Shown one piece after another: positions 33,573 to 43,302 of a stretch of 64,000 nucleotides of DNA. This DNA is from Herbaspirillum hiltneri N3 (GTDB lineage Bacteria > Pseudomonadota > Gammaproteobacteria > Burkholderiales > Burkholderiaceae_D). The notes under the pieces are model-generated. The model was not told the origin of the DNA. It was given only the letters and a program-made list of their open reading frames with translations, and made no database searches. Position 1 is the first letter of the stretch. Each line of letters opens with the position of its first letter. Location: the NCBI RefSeq assembly GCF_001267925.1, contig NZ_CP011409.1, positions 4,340,001 through 4,404,000 on the forward strand, read 5' to 3'. The position numbers and the translations under genes were made by a program.

Positions 33573-35159
33573 ATGGCTGATAGATTACAACTAAAAACAT
33601 TCGCCAACGCTGGGGACCTGGAACAACTCATCCGAGAACAACTGAAAGAGCTAACGAAACTTGGCGCTTTTAGGAGCGGGATGAATCATCTTCCAATGTT
33701 GAACTGCATCCAAACCTTGGTCGAAGCCAAAGCGACCACGATGCTTGTTCAGATGCGTGTTCCCGATCCTGATTTTCTAGCGGAGTTCGGCGCGTATTAC
33801 AGTCGTCAGTTTGCCGACGTCCCTCGTTTTTGCACGCGACTCCATTTTTTTGCGCAAAATGCAGCTGCTGACGAAGAAGTGCTCGTCTATCTGGACCGCG
33901 TATCCAAAGCTAGCTATTTGGGATTCCTGACGTTACGGCCAATCATTAAAAGTCCGATTGGTGCTTCTATTTTGGCTGCGAATACAGCGAACGGATTCAT
34001 TCGTTGTTTAGACGCCTTTCCAGTGCATATCGCCGGCGTGGAGTTCTCCGTCAGTGGTACACCATTCATGCAACAAGACAACGCTGTGGGCGCATGCGCA
34101 CAAGCGTCTATTTGGATGGCATTGCGAACACTGCGCAAGAGAGAAGGCGATCGCGCGTACGACCCAGCTCAAATTACGGATGCTGCGACGAAGTACTTCG
34201 TTCACGGGCGAATTAGACCAAATCGCAACGGTCTGACTCAACTGCAAATGATCGAAGCGATTCGCGCTGCAGGCTATTCACCTCATACGATCCAGCTGTC
34301 GCACGGTGCCAACGATCAAGAACCAATGGACCAGTTGGCCATCGATACCGCGTCAAAAATCGTCCATGCCTATATCGAATCTGAAATACCGGTTGTGCTA
34401 ATTTTGTTTCCTCCTTCAGGAGGGCACGCTGTTGTCGCAATCGGCCACAAATGGGATGAGGCGAGGGCAGCTAACGTTAGAACGACCATCACCCTTCCGA
34501 GCGGACTAGCTTTGTCCTGCGCTCATGCCGCGAGTTGGGTGCCTGCGTTGCTGATCCACAATGACAATACCGGCCCGTACCGCGACTTTGAAGCTTCCGC
34601 CGGTGCCGTCGCAGAATATTCTTTCAAGTACGCTGCGTACGCGATTCCACTTCTGCCTGTTGATGTCTTTATGACAGGCGAAGAGGCTATTACAATCGCC
34701 ACCAGTTTTTTTGGCGAGATTCTACAAGGATTTAAGAGCGAGAATTTACTCGATGATGCTGGACTTACTGCATTGACGGCAAGTCTCGCGGTACGACTGC
34801 TATTGGTGGAAAAAAGGAAATTGCGTCGGTGGGCAGCCACGGAACACATGGTTCCAGAACTGCGCGACAAGATTCGCTTGATGGAAATGCCTAAACGCGT
34901 CTGGATGCTAGAGATACATCAGGTTGCGCAATACGGTGCTCAAACGAAAGCGAATACGCCAGAAAGCCTGGTCGGGATTGTTCTCATTGACCCCACTGCA
35001 GACATTCCGGTGTCGTCCTGCCTGCTAATTCATTTAAATTTGCCGGCGCTCGTTGGACTTCCTCACGGCATTGTCCTAACTTGGAATCGCGAGGAGGGAG
35101 CCCCTTTTCAAGCGCTACAAACAGCCGATCAGGGCCCCACTCGGCCAATAAGAACATAG
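33573..35159 (+). CDS. Papain/C39-like cysteine peptidase
   Basis: I take ATG 33573, giving MADRLQLKTF and 528 residues; an ATG at 33543 would place the terminator stem inside the gene. A central papain-like domain has Gln-Gln-Asp then Cys175 in FMQQDNAVGACAQASIWMAL, His285 in SGGHAVVAIGH and Asp331 in LLIHNDNTGPY. These fit a Cys-His-Asp triad of C39-like peptidases. The N-terminal 160 residues and C-terminal 190 are unrecognised. No leader-peptide transporter is adjacent, so it is more likely a cytosolic protease in a defence or toxin pair with the 64-residue protein. It ends 98 bases from the convergent tniQ. Confidence 0.6.
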   Translation: MADRLQLKTFANAGDLEQLIREQLKELTKLGAFRSGMNHLPMLNCIQTLVEAKATTMLVQMRVPDPDFLAEFGAYYSRQFADVPRFCTRLHFFAQNAAADEEVLVYLDRVSKASYLGFLTLRPIIKSPIGASILAANTANGFIRCLDAFPVHIAGVEFSVSGTPFMQQDNAVGACAQASIWMALRTLRKREGDRAYDPAQITDAATKYFVHGRIRPNRNGLTQLQMIEAIRAAGYSPHTIQLSHGANDQEPMDQLAIDTASKIVHAYIESEIPVVLILFPPSGGHAVVAIGHKWDEARAANVRTTITLPSGLALSCAHAASWVPALLIHNDNTGPYRDFEASAGAVAEYSFKYAAYAIPLLPVDVFMTGEEAITIATSFFGEILQGFKSENLLDDAGLTALTASLAVRLLLVEKRKLRRWAATEHMVPELRDKIRLMEMPKRVWMLEIHQVAQYGAQTKANTPESLVGIVLIDPTADIPVSSCLLIHLNLPALVGLPHGIVLTWNREEGAPFQALQTADQGPTRPIRT

Positions 35160-35257
35160 ATCGACACCACCCAATTATCCTTGGCGACACATACGAAGGA
35201 TTCTGACCTTTATTCTAGCGCCGCTATACATCTGCCTACGCATTCGCGAGAAAACGT

Positions 35258-36607
35258 TCAAGTAGGCTCCACAAATCCATGCACCACCAGATATTGGTAG
35301 TACACCTTGGCTAGCTCAGGGCGTGCTAGTGCCAAGCCATGTTGCTTCAGAAATTTGTCCACGACGCGACGAAATGGAGGCACACGATGCACCGCTAAGC
35401 TACCGAGAACAGACTCCAGGACGCCGCGCCGATAATCGATGGCGATAGAAGCCGTCATCTTCTTCTGCTTCCGATAGCGTTCGCTTATTTGTCCGCACAC
35501 TTCTGGAAACCAATATTTCAACGCGCTGCGCCGCAATCGTACGCGCCGACCTAGTTCGTTAACCGTTTTCGCGGAATTGTGATGCAGCTCTGTCGTGAGA
35601 AGGTCAAATACCTCATCCCAGTTTGTATGCCTCAAAAAAGGCCTAGGCGCCCGGCAAACACGCGAACGCATCCGCGCTCCACACTGCGTCGCCGGCCGGT
35701 AGAAAAAATCGAGATTCTGAGAACATAAATCGAAGACATCGACCCCGCATGCGATCGCTAACGCAAGCAAACTGGGGAGCGACGGCTTATGTCCTTTTGA
35801 AAGCCATGCATTAGCCGTCCAATTGTCCCATCCCATCTGGCGGCAAAATAACGCTTTGTTATCTTGCGCATGTACCGCGATGGCAGTACGAACATTGCTG
35901 CAAAAATACTCAAGTGAGACCTTGGCCGGAGACTGAGAGTTTCGCGCCATGGATTCTAGGGCCAACTCTACGTCGACATTGACAGGAAGAGTGTCTGCAC
36001 AGACGACGTCAGATAGTGAGCGTCCACAATAGCCACAACGACCAATATTTGGAAAAGAGGAGATAAACGGTTGGTGCCTACTGCAACCTGGGCAGCGCTC
36101 TAACAACTGAACGAAGTGTTTGGTGCAAGTTTGATACAGCCGGAGTGACCAAGACAGAGGTGCAAATGTCGAGACACCCTTTATCCTCTGTTCCAAATAA
36201 CAAATAGGGCACCATCGAGGATAACGAGCCAAGATGCCTTCACCATTTTTAGGCAAAACTGGCATCCACTTCAAGAGTGTCAAATCCTGCAGGTCGTCTC
36301 TTGAAGTCAGCTGATTGATGGTCTCGGAAAATATCCTGGCATATTTTCCGAGACCATCGATCGGCCCGGCATCTTTCACAAAAAAACGATTAGATAAGAT
36401 CGACGCCAATTCGGGTACTTCATCGGCAAGGACTTTTTTCATCAGCCGACGAGGACTCACCATGTGCTCACGAGAGAGCCGTAGAAAATAGGATCGGAGC
36501 CCCTCGGGAACGCCATCCTCAGTTCTCATGAATTCGAGCCTAAAGAGCCTGCTCCGACTCTCCCGAAATGATCGTATATCATCATCCCATGGTAGTTCCT
36601 CATACAT
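35258..36607 (-). CDS. tniQ: TniQ/TnsD-like target-selection protein
   Basis: A 449-residue TniQ-family protein. The N-terminal TniQ domain includes GLRSYFLRLSREHMVSPRRL. A zinc-binding region follows: RYPRWCPICYLEQR, then LERCPGCSRHQ and GRCGYCGRSL, i.e. three Cys-x2-Cys pairs with His. The C-terminal half holds helix-turn-helix-like segments (GWDNWTANAWLSKGHKPSLP; VNELGRRVRLRRSALKYWF). It is longer than the minimal TniQ of CRISPR-associated transposons and nearer to TnsD, so it may bind DNA itself. It overlaps tnsC by 8 bases and should bridge target and TnsC. Confidence 0.88.
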   Translation of the reverse strand: MYEELPWDDDIRSFRESRSRLFRLEFMRTEDGVPEGLRSYFLRLSREHMVSPRRLMKKVLADEVPELASILSNRFFVKDAGPIDGLGKYARIFSETINQLTSRDDLQDLTLLKWMPVLPKNGEGILARYPRWCPICYLEQRIKGVSTFAPLSWSLRLYQTCTKHFVQLLERCPGCSRHQPFISSFPNIGRCGYCGRSLSDVVCADTLPVNVDVELALESMARNSQSPAKVSLEYFCSNVRTAIAVHAQDNKALFCRQMGWDNWTANAWLSKGHKPSLPSLLALAIACGVDVFDLCSQNLDFFYRPATQCGARMRSRVCRAPRPFLRHTNWDEVFDLLTTELHHNSAKTVNELGRRVRLRRSALKYWFPEVCGQISERYRKQKKMTASIAIDYRRGVLESVLGSLAVHRVPPFRRVVDKFLKQHGLALARPELAKVYYQYLVVHGFVEPT

Positions 36608-37760
36608 GGTTCTGCGCTCCTACTGGATCGCGGTGCGGCTTACGAATCCCGATTCTTCCTTTCGTTTTCTTAGGTGAAACAGCTTTGGGAGACTGCGACG
36701 CAGGCATCTTTTCAGCGGTGCCGAGCAATTCAGCGATATCTTCAATGGGAATGTCCGACAACGCGGCTTCTCCATTCGTTGCTTCGATAATCAACCGTCT
36801 CAGAGCCTTATTGGGCAGCGCCCAAGCCTTCAAACGATCCAAATCGAAGATGGGCGCCTCACTTCGAGATCGGTCGACCTCACTGAGTTCTTCGTACTCG
36901 CTCAAATCTTGAAAATATGCTTTTAAGGCCTTATCCAGCCAGGGCTTAAGAATTCCCACGCAGCCGAGCGAGCGGTTGTAGATATCTAACAATGTGGTCA
37001 GGTCATCGACACAAATGGTGCAGGGAACTGGGAGTTTCGTCAAAAGTTGTCGTAAGGTGTCTTGAAACCAGCCCAGTTGCTCAGCATTTCGCGCGTCGTA
37101 ACGGGGGAAGTGAATGATATTGCTTCGACGGACCAACTGACCGCTCATGTCCCGAATATGAAGCAGTTCGTATGTACCAACAAGGACGACAGTAGTGTTA
37201 GTCAACGTAGCAAAAGATTTGATGGTGTCGAACATGTGTGTACGTTGCAATTCATCCTTGAGCATGTGATGCGCCTCATCAATGAATACAACTCTGGCGT
37301 TTCTATGCTTCAAGCAATTTTCCAGAGATTTGCGCAAAACGCTGACATTTTGACTGCCACGATATTCTTGCTTGGGAAGCTTGCTGAATAATTCACCCTG
37401 CGTAAAAGCAGCAATTTTCTCGTCAACCAAAGGCTCGCCGGTCGCTATCATGAGTCTGACTAGGAAATCATGCCAGTCAAATACCTTTTTAGGGTTGGCC
37501 ACCGCCTCTACAAGCACAGCAGGAATGATGTCACGGCGGCCTTCGAGGTCCGACATATTCTGAAGAATGAATTCCGAATACAGCTTCTGCGCCATTGTTG
37601 ACTTTCCTGCCCCAGATGGCCCAGTGACGATGACAATGCCGGAGCCGCTCTCACACTCTAGCGCGGCAAGGACATCGCTGTGAGCACGATACAAAAATGG
37701 ATGATCAGTACGGTAATGGTAGTAGGCCGTATAGATCTCTTGATATTTTTTATTGATCAT
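36600..37760 (-). CDS. tnsC: TnsC-like AAA+ transposition ATPase
   Basis: A 386-residue regulator of transposase. Walker A is GPSGAGKST (Gly47-Thr55), Walker B is RVVFIDEAHHM, and sensor 1 is VVLVGTYELL. It belongs to the TniB/TnsC group (AAA_22-like) which senses ATP, assembles on target DNA and activates TnsB. The C-terminal 60 residues are Lys/Arg/Pro-rich (SPKKTKGRIGIRKPHRDPVG), possibly the TnsAB-contact tail. Start ATG overlaps the tnsAB stop by 4 bases (ATGA), indicating coupled translation. Confidence 0.92.
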   Translation of the reverse strand: MINKKYQEIYTAYYHYRTDHPFLYRAHSDVLAALECESGSGIVIVTGPSGAGKSTMAQKLYSEFILQNMSDLEGRRDIIPAVLVEAVANPKKVFDWHDFLVRLMIATGEPLVDEKIAAFTQGELFSKLPKQEYRGSQNVSVLRKSLENCLKHRNARVVFIDEAHHMLKDELQRTHMFDTIKSFATLTNTTVVLVGTYELLHIRDMSGQLVRRSNIIHFPRYDARNAEQLGWFQDTLRQLLTKLPVPCTICVDDLTTLLDIYNRSLGCVGILKPWLDKALKAYFQDLSEYEELSEVDRSRSEAPIFDLDRLKAWALPNKALRRLIIEATNGEAALSDIPIEDIAELLGTAEKMPASQSPKAVSPKKTKGRIGIRKPHRDPVGAQNHV

Positions 37761-40456
37761 TTGTATTCCCGAAATTGAAATTTACTCAGTTTTTTAGGCG
37801 AAACGGTTGTACCTCCAAGGAGCGCTGGAATTATCTGCACCTGTTGTGACGGGATTTGATTCTCCGGCTCACCAGCGACAGGTTCAGTATCGTTATGCTC
37901 TTCGAGGTCGATAGACTTATTCAGCTCCGCGTCGCGTTTTTGCTGTTTGAGAATGTTTTCCTTCTCAAACGTCTGCTGCAAATAGCGGCCATAGTCAGGT
38001 AACGTTTCTTTGAGCTTCTTCCCTTTCTGGCGATACTTTGCGTTGTACTCATCGGTGATGAGGGCAATTTCCTTCTCCGTGCGACCCTTCAAATGACCGG
38101 CCATCGGAGTCTCGCATCGGCGCCAACGCCGGTTTACATAGGCATAGACATAGGAAAGATCAAACGGGTCGTACCGCACTAAGAAACGTTTTCCTTCTAA
38201 TTCCGGCGCCTGAAGCTCGTTGGAAAAGTAATGAAACGGGCCGACCTTCAGTCCGCGTCCGGGTATCAGAGTGATCTGCGAATTGCCATAGCTAGGGAGA
38301 AACAGCACGCGAGATTCTTCATACGAAACATACTTCCATGCACGGGAGCCTCCCATTTTCTTACTATGCTCCATTGCCTGTTGGGGAGTGGTGCCCAGAG
38401 CGGAATGGTTCAAAGTTGGATAAACCTCGTAGATGTATTTATCGAGCTCTTCCGTCAGTACGGGGAGGTTCCATATCGCGTGTTTTCGAGGGTCATGAGA
38501 ACGAGACACGCCACGAGGCTTCTTGAGGCGCTTGCTTGTTCCAGTAAGTTGGTGCGTAAAGTCCTTATCCACGACACCGAAAGCTGCTTCAATGACAGAT
38601 CCATTACGGCTTTGGCCCGCCGGGCGCTCGCGCTTAGTGATTTCGAGTCGGGCGAGAAGCTGCTCCCAGTAAGCGCTTAAGAATTCGCTACCCGCATCCG
38701 ATACGATGGTCCGAGGGACCCGGTGATGACGCCGAACACACTCTCTCATCAACAGCATCAATGTCCGATAGCTGGGCGCATCGTAGGTCAGCACAAACGC
38801 TAAGATAACTCTCGTATAGGCATCAATGAGGAGCGACAACCATGGTCGGCCAAGATTGCCGCCATGGAGACTGTCAATTAGATGCACGTCCATCTTCGTG
38901 TGATCTATATGTGCAACTTCAAGAAAACGCTCTCCATGTGGCGGAGAGGTTCTATCAAGGAACCACACAAACTCTTTCTGTATGTATGCCGCTTTCTCAC
39001 CTTGACTTCCAAGCGTCTGGTCATACGCCTTAACGCGATTTTTTAGTTCTCGCCGCAATGCCTTCACGCTAGGTATCAATAGTCCCTTTTCCGTGCAAAC
39101 AGCGGCGAGCATTGCGTGAATAGCATTAACAGATATATCTTCTGTCTTCCAGACCTCGGCCATCTTCCCAATTTCGTCCAATACCGCCGGCACTAGCCTG
39201 CGCGTACGATTCCCTCGTGACTTTGCGCGGTCGATGAGTAAGATATATTCGCAGCCATATAACTCTTTCGATTTGCGTGCACGAGCTTCCCAAGTACGTC
39301 GAATACGGGGACAAGGTTTTTTTCCAGTGACGGAAAAAATTCTTTCAGGCTCCTTCAGGCACTGAAGGCGCTCCAAGGCATCTTCGATTTCTTTCGGATG
39401 TGCGCCATTGCAAATTGTAGCCGCCTCAGCTCGTGCCGTCTCTTCCGGCTCACCGGATTTGATATCACCTATTGCGATGAGTCTTTCAAGATCATCGATG
39501 GGCAAGAAGATAGCTCTGTCGTCTGGTCCTTTGAGGCAGCGATTATCATCGCCTGCCTCGACTATTTCATAGATTTTGTTTTTCCATTTCAGTCGGCTCC
39601 CCACTGCGAGGGTGATCACTGGCGACTGATATATTTCCGCATCTTGTGTAAGCGCTATCTTTTTCCGAAAGGAATATGCCTTAGCTTCCGCAATTTCCAG
39701 GAATATTTTCGTACTACTGTGCTCTGATAAATGCTCCTCCTCCGCCAAGAAATGCAGCTGTTCATCCGCCAGCATTTTGTAGATGATGTCGGCGGTGCCA
39801 TCTCCACCCCGACCAATTAGATTTCCCAGGGTAAGGAAAGGCGCGCCTTCAAATAACTTCCGGATCTCTTTTTGTTCGACCAGTCCGATAGCGGCGCAAC
39901 CCACCCTCCAATAGTCTTCAAGAAACACGGTATTGTTAAGTTGAGCCGATGAAAAAGAGCATTCTGTAAATACTTCAAATTGGAGTCCAAGGCTCTTTGC
40001 ATATTGCGAGCCGGGTACGTGCAGCCATTGATTTTTCTCAAAGATAAATGTGGTCTTTCCGTTCGCCACCTCTCCCTCTAGGAATTCGGTCTTTTTGCAT
40101 TCAACCCAACCAATAAAATCCTTTGCCAATACAAAGAAGTCCGGGGTGTAGCCGTAACCAGTCACCTGTCCAAGCGTCGTTTTAGTATTCAATCTCAATT
40201 GAGGTGGTTGATCATAGTATTCGTAGACATCGTCATCGTGCTCCCATAAAGTCACCGCAGTTAGCTCCAACGAGCGACTCTCAGCTTGGATGACTTGTCC
40301 CATTTTTCTGCTGGCATAGCGACTATTGACGCTCTTTGGCGAACTCTGAGTTCGCCGCGATGGGTCACTGCCGCGTATGTTCGCCACCACTGCCCTGGCT
40401 TCTGGTGTAAGCCCCAGGTCATTCATCAATTTTTCTAGTTGTTCGTTGGTGAGCAT
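37757..40456 (-). CDS. tnsAB: TnsA-TnsB fusion transposase
   Basis: Start set at the ATG preceded by TGGAGAATACAT, giving MLTNEQLEKLMNDL and 899 residues; the frame is open 44 codons further. Residues 50-150 are a TnsA-type restriction-like nuclease with Glu59/Glu64, Asp106 in YGYTPDFFV and Glu119-x-Lys121 in WVECKKTE. A helix-turn-helix region follows. The DDE integrase core has Asp518 (HIDHTKMD), Asp587 (IVSDAGSEF) and Glu623 (NGSVIEAAFG), a 35-residue spacing. One protein thus carries both 5'-end and 3'-end cleavage activities, implying cut-and-paste transposition. All catalytic residues are intact. Confidence 0.93.
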   Translation of the reverse strand: MLTNEQLEKLMNDLGLTPEARAVVANIRGSDPSRRTQSSPKSVNSRYASRKMGQVIQAESRSLELTAVTLWEHDDDVYEYYDQPPQLRLNTKTTLGQVTGYGYTPDFFVLAKDFIGWVECKKTEFLEGEVANGKTTFIFEKNQWLHVPGSQYAKSLGLQFEVFTECSFSSAQLNNTVFLEDYWRVGCAAIGLVEQKEIRKLFEGAPFLTLGNLIGRGGDGTADIIYKMLADEQLHFLAEEEHLSEHSSTKIFLEIAEAKAYSFRKKIALTQDAEIYQSPVITLAVGSRLKWKNKIYEIVEAGDDNRCLKGPDDRAIFLPIDDLERLIAIGDIKSGEPEETARAEAATICNGAHPKEIEDALERLQCLKEPERIFSVTGKKPCPRIRRTWEARARKSKELYGCEYILLIDRAKSRGNRTRRLVPAVLDEIGKMAEVWKTEDISVNAIHAMLAAVCTEKGLLIPSVKALRRELKNRVKAYDQTLGSQGEKAAYIQKEFVWFLDRTSPPHGERFLEVAHIDHTKMDVHLIDSLHGGNLGRPWLSLLIDAYTRVILAFVLTYDAPSYRTLMLLMRECVRRHHRVPRTIVSDAGSEFLSAYWEQLLARLEITKRERPAGQSRNGSVIEAAFGVVDKDFTHQLTGTSKRLKKPRGVSRSHDPRKHAIWNLPVLTEELDKYIYEVYPTLNHSALGTTPQQAMEHSKKMGGSRAWKYVSYEESRVLFLPSYGNSQITLIPGRGLKVGPFHYFSNELQAPELEGKRFLVRYDPFDLSYVYAYVNRRWRRCETPMAGHLKGRTEKEIALITDEYNAKYRQKGKKLKETLPDYGRYLQQTFEKENILKQQKRDAELNKSIDLEEHNDTEPVAGEPENQIPSQQVQIIPALLGGTTVSPKKLSKFQFREYK

Positions 40457-40888
40457 ATGTATTCTCCAGCGAGATAGCAGCCGAAATACTTTCTTTGAAT
40501 GCCCCATTTCGGAATGGTAGATTTCTCGAACAAACATCTCCCCGGCTGCTCTTGACTGACAAGAGCAGGTAAGCAATGATGAAACCATTCGTCGATTTGA
40601 ATTGCTTCACATTGACTCACGACGGGGACGTCGGGAGTTACTTCCTTATTGGGCGTTCATTTAAGTGTTACGCGCTAATCCCTCTCAAATCTTTCACTGT
40701 CATTCCGCTTTACAAGGTCGAGCACCTGGGTGCCGGCTTGCCTTCAAATTGCGAGCAGCTCATTTGCGTCTGCTGTTACTGCAACTCTTGAGTACACGTT
40801 ACCCGAGAGCTTTCAGATTTCAAGAGCATGTCTTAGCAAGACCCAGAATCTTAGTTTTATGCGCAAATACCTGTTTTGAAAGGTTTTT
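40457..40888. other. Divergent intergenic region of the transposition genes
   Basis: 432 bases between the divergent starts of tnsAB and the 293-residue gene. It must hold both promoters. I see AT-rich patches near 40830-40880 and a 7-base inverted pair CTCTTGA/TCAAGAG about 30 bases apart around 40786-40830, but no clear paired -35/-10. No convincing gene. Confidence 0.45.
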
Positions 40889-41770
40889 ATGACAACAGGG
40901 AGACCTTTGCGTAATCGATTTGAAAAAACAAGAACAAAATTTTGGACTGCGGTCGTCTATAAAGAGATTGCAGAAAGAGGGCTAGGGATAGACGAGGTGT
41001 TAGGTACCGATGGGAAGTGGAACAACATTTGGTCGCGATATCACCGTGGCCTAGTGGCACCATCCAAAGCCCGCCTTATGCGTATTGACAAGGCATTGCC
41101 TGGTACGAAGAGCTATTATTCAGCCCCCCTTTGGAGCCTGTGGACACGAGACCAATGGTCTTGGGCGAACTTGCTACGGAGCAGATACGATCTACCGCCT
41201 ATATTCCAACAGGCATTTGATTTAGAAGATGAGTTGCGCGAGGCCGACCGTATCAGGCTCAAAAAAAAGCCAGGTCCAACATCAGTCAATGACATCTGGT
41301 ATTCAAATTTCTTTGCTGGCAACCTGTTGACAAAGTCGTTTGCTATGATCCAAGACCGGCGGATCGGCATTGGCGCTCTGTCAGCCATACTGATGATGCT
41401 TTATGAAAGCAAGCTGCGAGGAGATGTAGTCGCTTACTTCTGCCTATCGGCTGCATGGGCCCAAGCCGAGAGAGAACGGCACAAGCATCCGTTTTTACAT
41501 CTGTTGCCCTTGACCGTCTTCAATGCCCCCCTAACTGAATTTCATTCCGTTGAATGGCCGGATGTTTTGGCACCTCTTGATATTTCAAAAAATCTTGCTA
41601 GGCAACAGCAAGAAACGAGCACCAGCTCCAAGGATTTTGATGTGCTTCGTTTTCTTCAACAGATCTACGCGCCGAATTTTGTAGCGATTTGTGCCGACTT
41701 CTTGACCAAACAAGAGGAGGTAGACGTGCTCAATCCAAAAGTTGGATATTGGCCGCCCGACATATTGTGA
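40889..41770 (+). CDS. Unknown protein of the transposition module, 293 residues
   Basis: Starts ATGACAACAGGG with a weak ribosome site AAGG. The N-terminal 80 residues are basic and may form a helix-turn-helix (KWNNIWSRYHRGLVAPSKAR, compare XRE-like binding to a free-standing site); the rest is helical with one hydrophobic stretch (IGALSAILMMLYESKL). It opens the divergent operon that ends with the inactive recombinase, so it is probably part of target choice or regulation. I recognise no family. An analogue of TnsE or another accessory targeting factor is conceivable but unproven. Confidence 0.6.
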   Translation: MTTGRPLRNRFEKTRTKFWTAVVYKEIAERGLGIDEVLGTDGKWNNIWSRYHRGLVAPSKARLMRIDKALPGTKSYYSAPLWSLWTRDQWSWANLLRSRYDLPPIFQQAFDLEDELREADRIRLKKKPGPTSVNDIWYSNFFAGNLLTKSFAMIQDRRIGIGALSAILMMLYESKLRGDVVAYFCLSAAWAQAERERHKHPFLHLLPLTVFNAPLTEFHSVEWPDVLAPLDISKNLARQQQETSTSSKDFDVLRFLQQIYAPNFVAICADFLTKQEEVDVLNPKVGYWPPDIL

Positions 41771-41844
41771 AGCGGACTGCACGCAGACCTCTTGATTTCC
41801 AAAGTTCACATGTAAAACTGTCCTTATCTACCAAGGAGAGTGAC

Positions 41845-42228
41845 ATGACATCAATCAACTCTAACCAGCTTGCGGCCATCAAATTAATCGATGTGGAAGC
41901 CTTCGATATCTCCACCGCAACATCATTGAAAGTAACAAGAACATGCCTGCGGACTCGATTGAAAGAGATATGCGAAATAAAGCGGAGTAGCAACGCCACA
42001 ATCAAAATAACTTTCACGGATTACGCCAAGATGAAGTTCTGGTGCGAGTTAGATTTGAAGACCAAGGAGATGATCTTGGTGGAGTGGGATAGTGGCGACG
42101 AACAATTGAATTTCTTACTTCTGGAAGGGATCACCAATAGCTGCCTCAATCTGTTGAATGCGACCGTGGCAACCAAAGGAACTTCAATCCATCGGACGCT
42201 CACAAAAAAATTACCTTCGTGCATTTAA
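41845..42228 (+). CDS. Unknown protein of the transposition module, 127 residues
   Basis: The ATG follows AAGGAGAG by four bases; the frame is open upstream over the end of the preceding gene but without a good site. The product begins MTSINSNQLAAIKLIDVEAF and has mixed helix and strand with several Thr/Lys-rich strands (SNATIKITFTDYAKMKFWCE). No family recognised. It lies between the 293-residue gene and the inactive recombinase, all in one direction with gaps of 74 and 46 bases. Confidence 0.55.
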   Translation: MTSINSNQLAAIKLIDVEAFDISTATSLKVTRTCLRTRLKEICEIKRSSNATIKITFTDYAKMKFWCELDLKTKEMILVEWDSGDEQLNFLLLEGITNSCLNLLNATVATKGTSIHRTLTKKLPSCI

Positions 42229-42274
42229 AAATCTACGATATTATTAATATGGTAGATATTTATACGAATGCATC

Positions 42275-43279
42275 ATGCAAATCTCAGCCACTGATGGAAA
42301 GGCAATCACGGCCATTAATGAATGGCTTACCGCCTATCGTTCTGAGAATACGCGTAACACATACCATCGCGAATTCAAGCGTCTGTCGTCCTGGCTTTGG
42401 GCTGTAAAAACGAGTTTTACAGAGATCGACAGCGATGATCTTTCTCGTTATTTGACCGACTTCGCCCTGGGCAAATTGGATCTTGATCTAAACAGGCAGC
42501 AACAAAAAAAACGAAGCACTGTCACTCAGGCAAGAAATGTATTATGCCGTCTCTTTGAAAATCTCCGCAGGGAAGGCATCAGGGCTGACAACCCCATGGA
42601 TGCAGTACCGGATGTTCTAGTCGACGAGGGAACTCCTTCCACGGCCATCGCCTCGGCCCAAGAACGGGCAAATTGGCACCAGTCTTACAACACTTGGCTA
42701 AACTCACCGGCACCTGAATTTGGAATGCGAGCGAACAGTGAGCGCAGCAACGCTTTAGCGGTATTCGTCTATTGGACTTCGCTACAACGATCTGAGCTCG
42801 CGAAAGCAAAGATGGTTGACATAAGGTCAGATGGGGGGAATCAATGGTTTATTTGGGTAGAAAACACTCAGAAATCGAAACGGACGAAGGTATTGATTCC
42901 AACTTCAGCAATGAAGGCTATACAACGCTATCGCATCTCACGCGGATTACCTGAAATACCTGGGGATCACGAAACAGATGTCCCGCTCTTTGCTCGAAAA
43001 AATACGGAACGCGCCTTAGACCCGTGGACAATTGCTCACATTCTAAAAAGTGATGCTCCGGAAATGCTCGAGGGTGTTCGATATATGCAAACTTCGATAT
43101 CAAAATTGCGAAAAGCTTTTGTCGCGGACGGAGTATTACATGGCGTACCGCAATTTGAAATTGGACAACATATTCGGTCACACCATGTTGTCCGGCATGT
43201 TGCTGCACAGGTCAGCACGGACAGCTTCGGAGAAAGCATTGGTAAAATGCAAACAGCTCTGACCGGAGCGTTACCGTAG
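42275..43279 (+). CDS. Inactivated tyrosine recombinase, TnsF-like target selector
   Basis: A 334-residue protein with the two-domain layout of XerC/D recombinases: an N-terminal SAM-like core-binding part (ENTRNTYHREFKRLSSWLWA) and a C-terminal catalytic fold. Arg172 (SLQRSEL) and the beta-hairpin Lys (KSKRTK, 200-205) are kept. The HxxR box reads SKLR (Ser276, Arg279) and the LGH region reads IGQHIRSHH. After Tyr270 there is no tyrosine at all, so the nucleophile is missing. Catalytic loss with retained fold matches TnsF of Tn6022-like transposons, which binds the target for TniQ/TnsC. It ends 71 bases from the transposon terminus, facing tRNA-Arg. Confidence 0.85.
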   Translation: MQISATDGKAITAINEWLTAYRSENTRNTYHREFKRLSSWLWAVKTSFTEIDSDDLSRYLTDFALGKLDLDLNRQQQKKRSTVTQARNVLCRLFENLRREGIRADNPMDAVPDVLVDEGTPSTAIASAQERANWHQSYNTWLNSPAPEFGMRANSERSNALAVFVYWTSLQRSELAKAKMVDIRSDGGNQWFIWVENTQKSKRTKVLIPTSAMKAIQRYRISRGLPEIPGDHETDVPLFARKNTERALDPWTIAHILKSDAPEMLEGVRYMQTSISKLRKAFVADGVLHGVPQFEIGQHIRSHHVVRHVAAQVSTDSFGESIGKMQTALTGALP

Positions 43280-43302
43280 ATGAGAGACACATCCAATTGA
43301 TT

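Noticed and set aside
35160-35257. A left transposon end directly after tniQ, making a minimal element
   Set aside because: No TGT terminus or TTTGGnA-type sites are present in this 98-base gap.
42275-43279. An active phage-type integrase that inserted the island into tRNA-Arg by site-specific recombination
   Set aside because: The protein has no tyrosine after residue 270 and lacks the catalytic His positions. The tRNA is separated from the island by 26 bases and no copy of its 3' end is visible at the left border.
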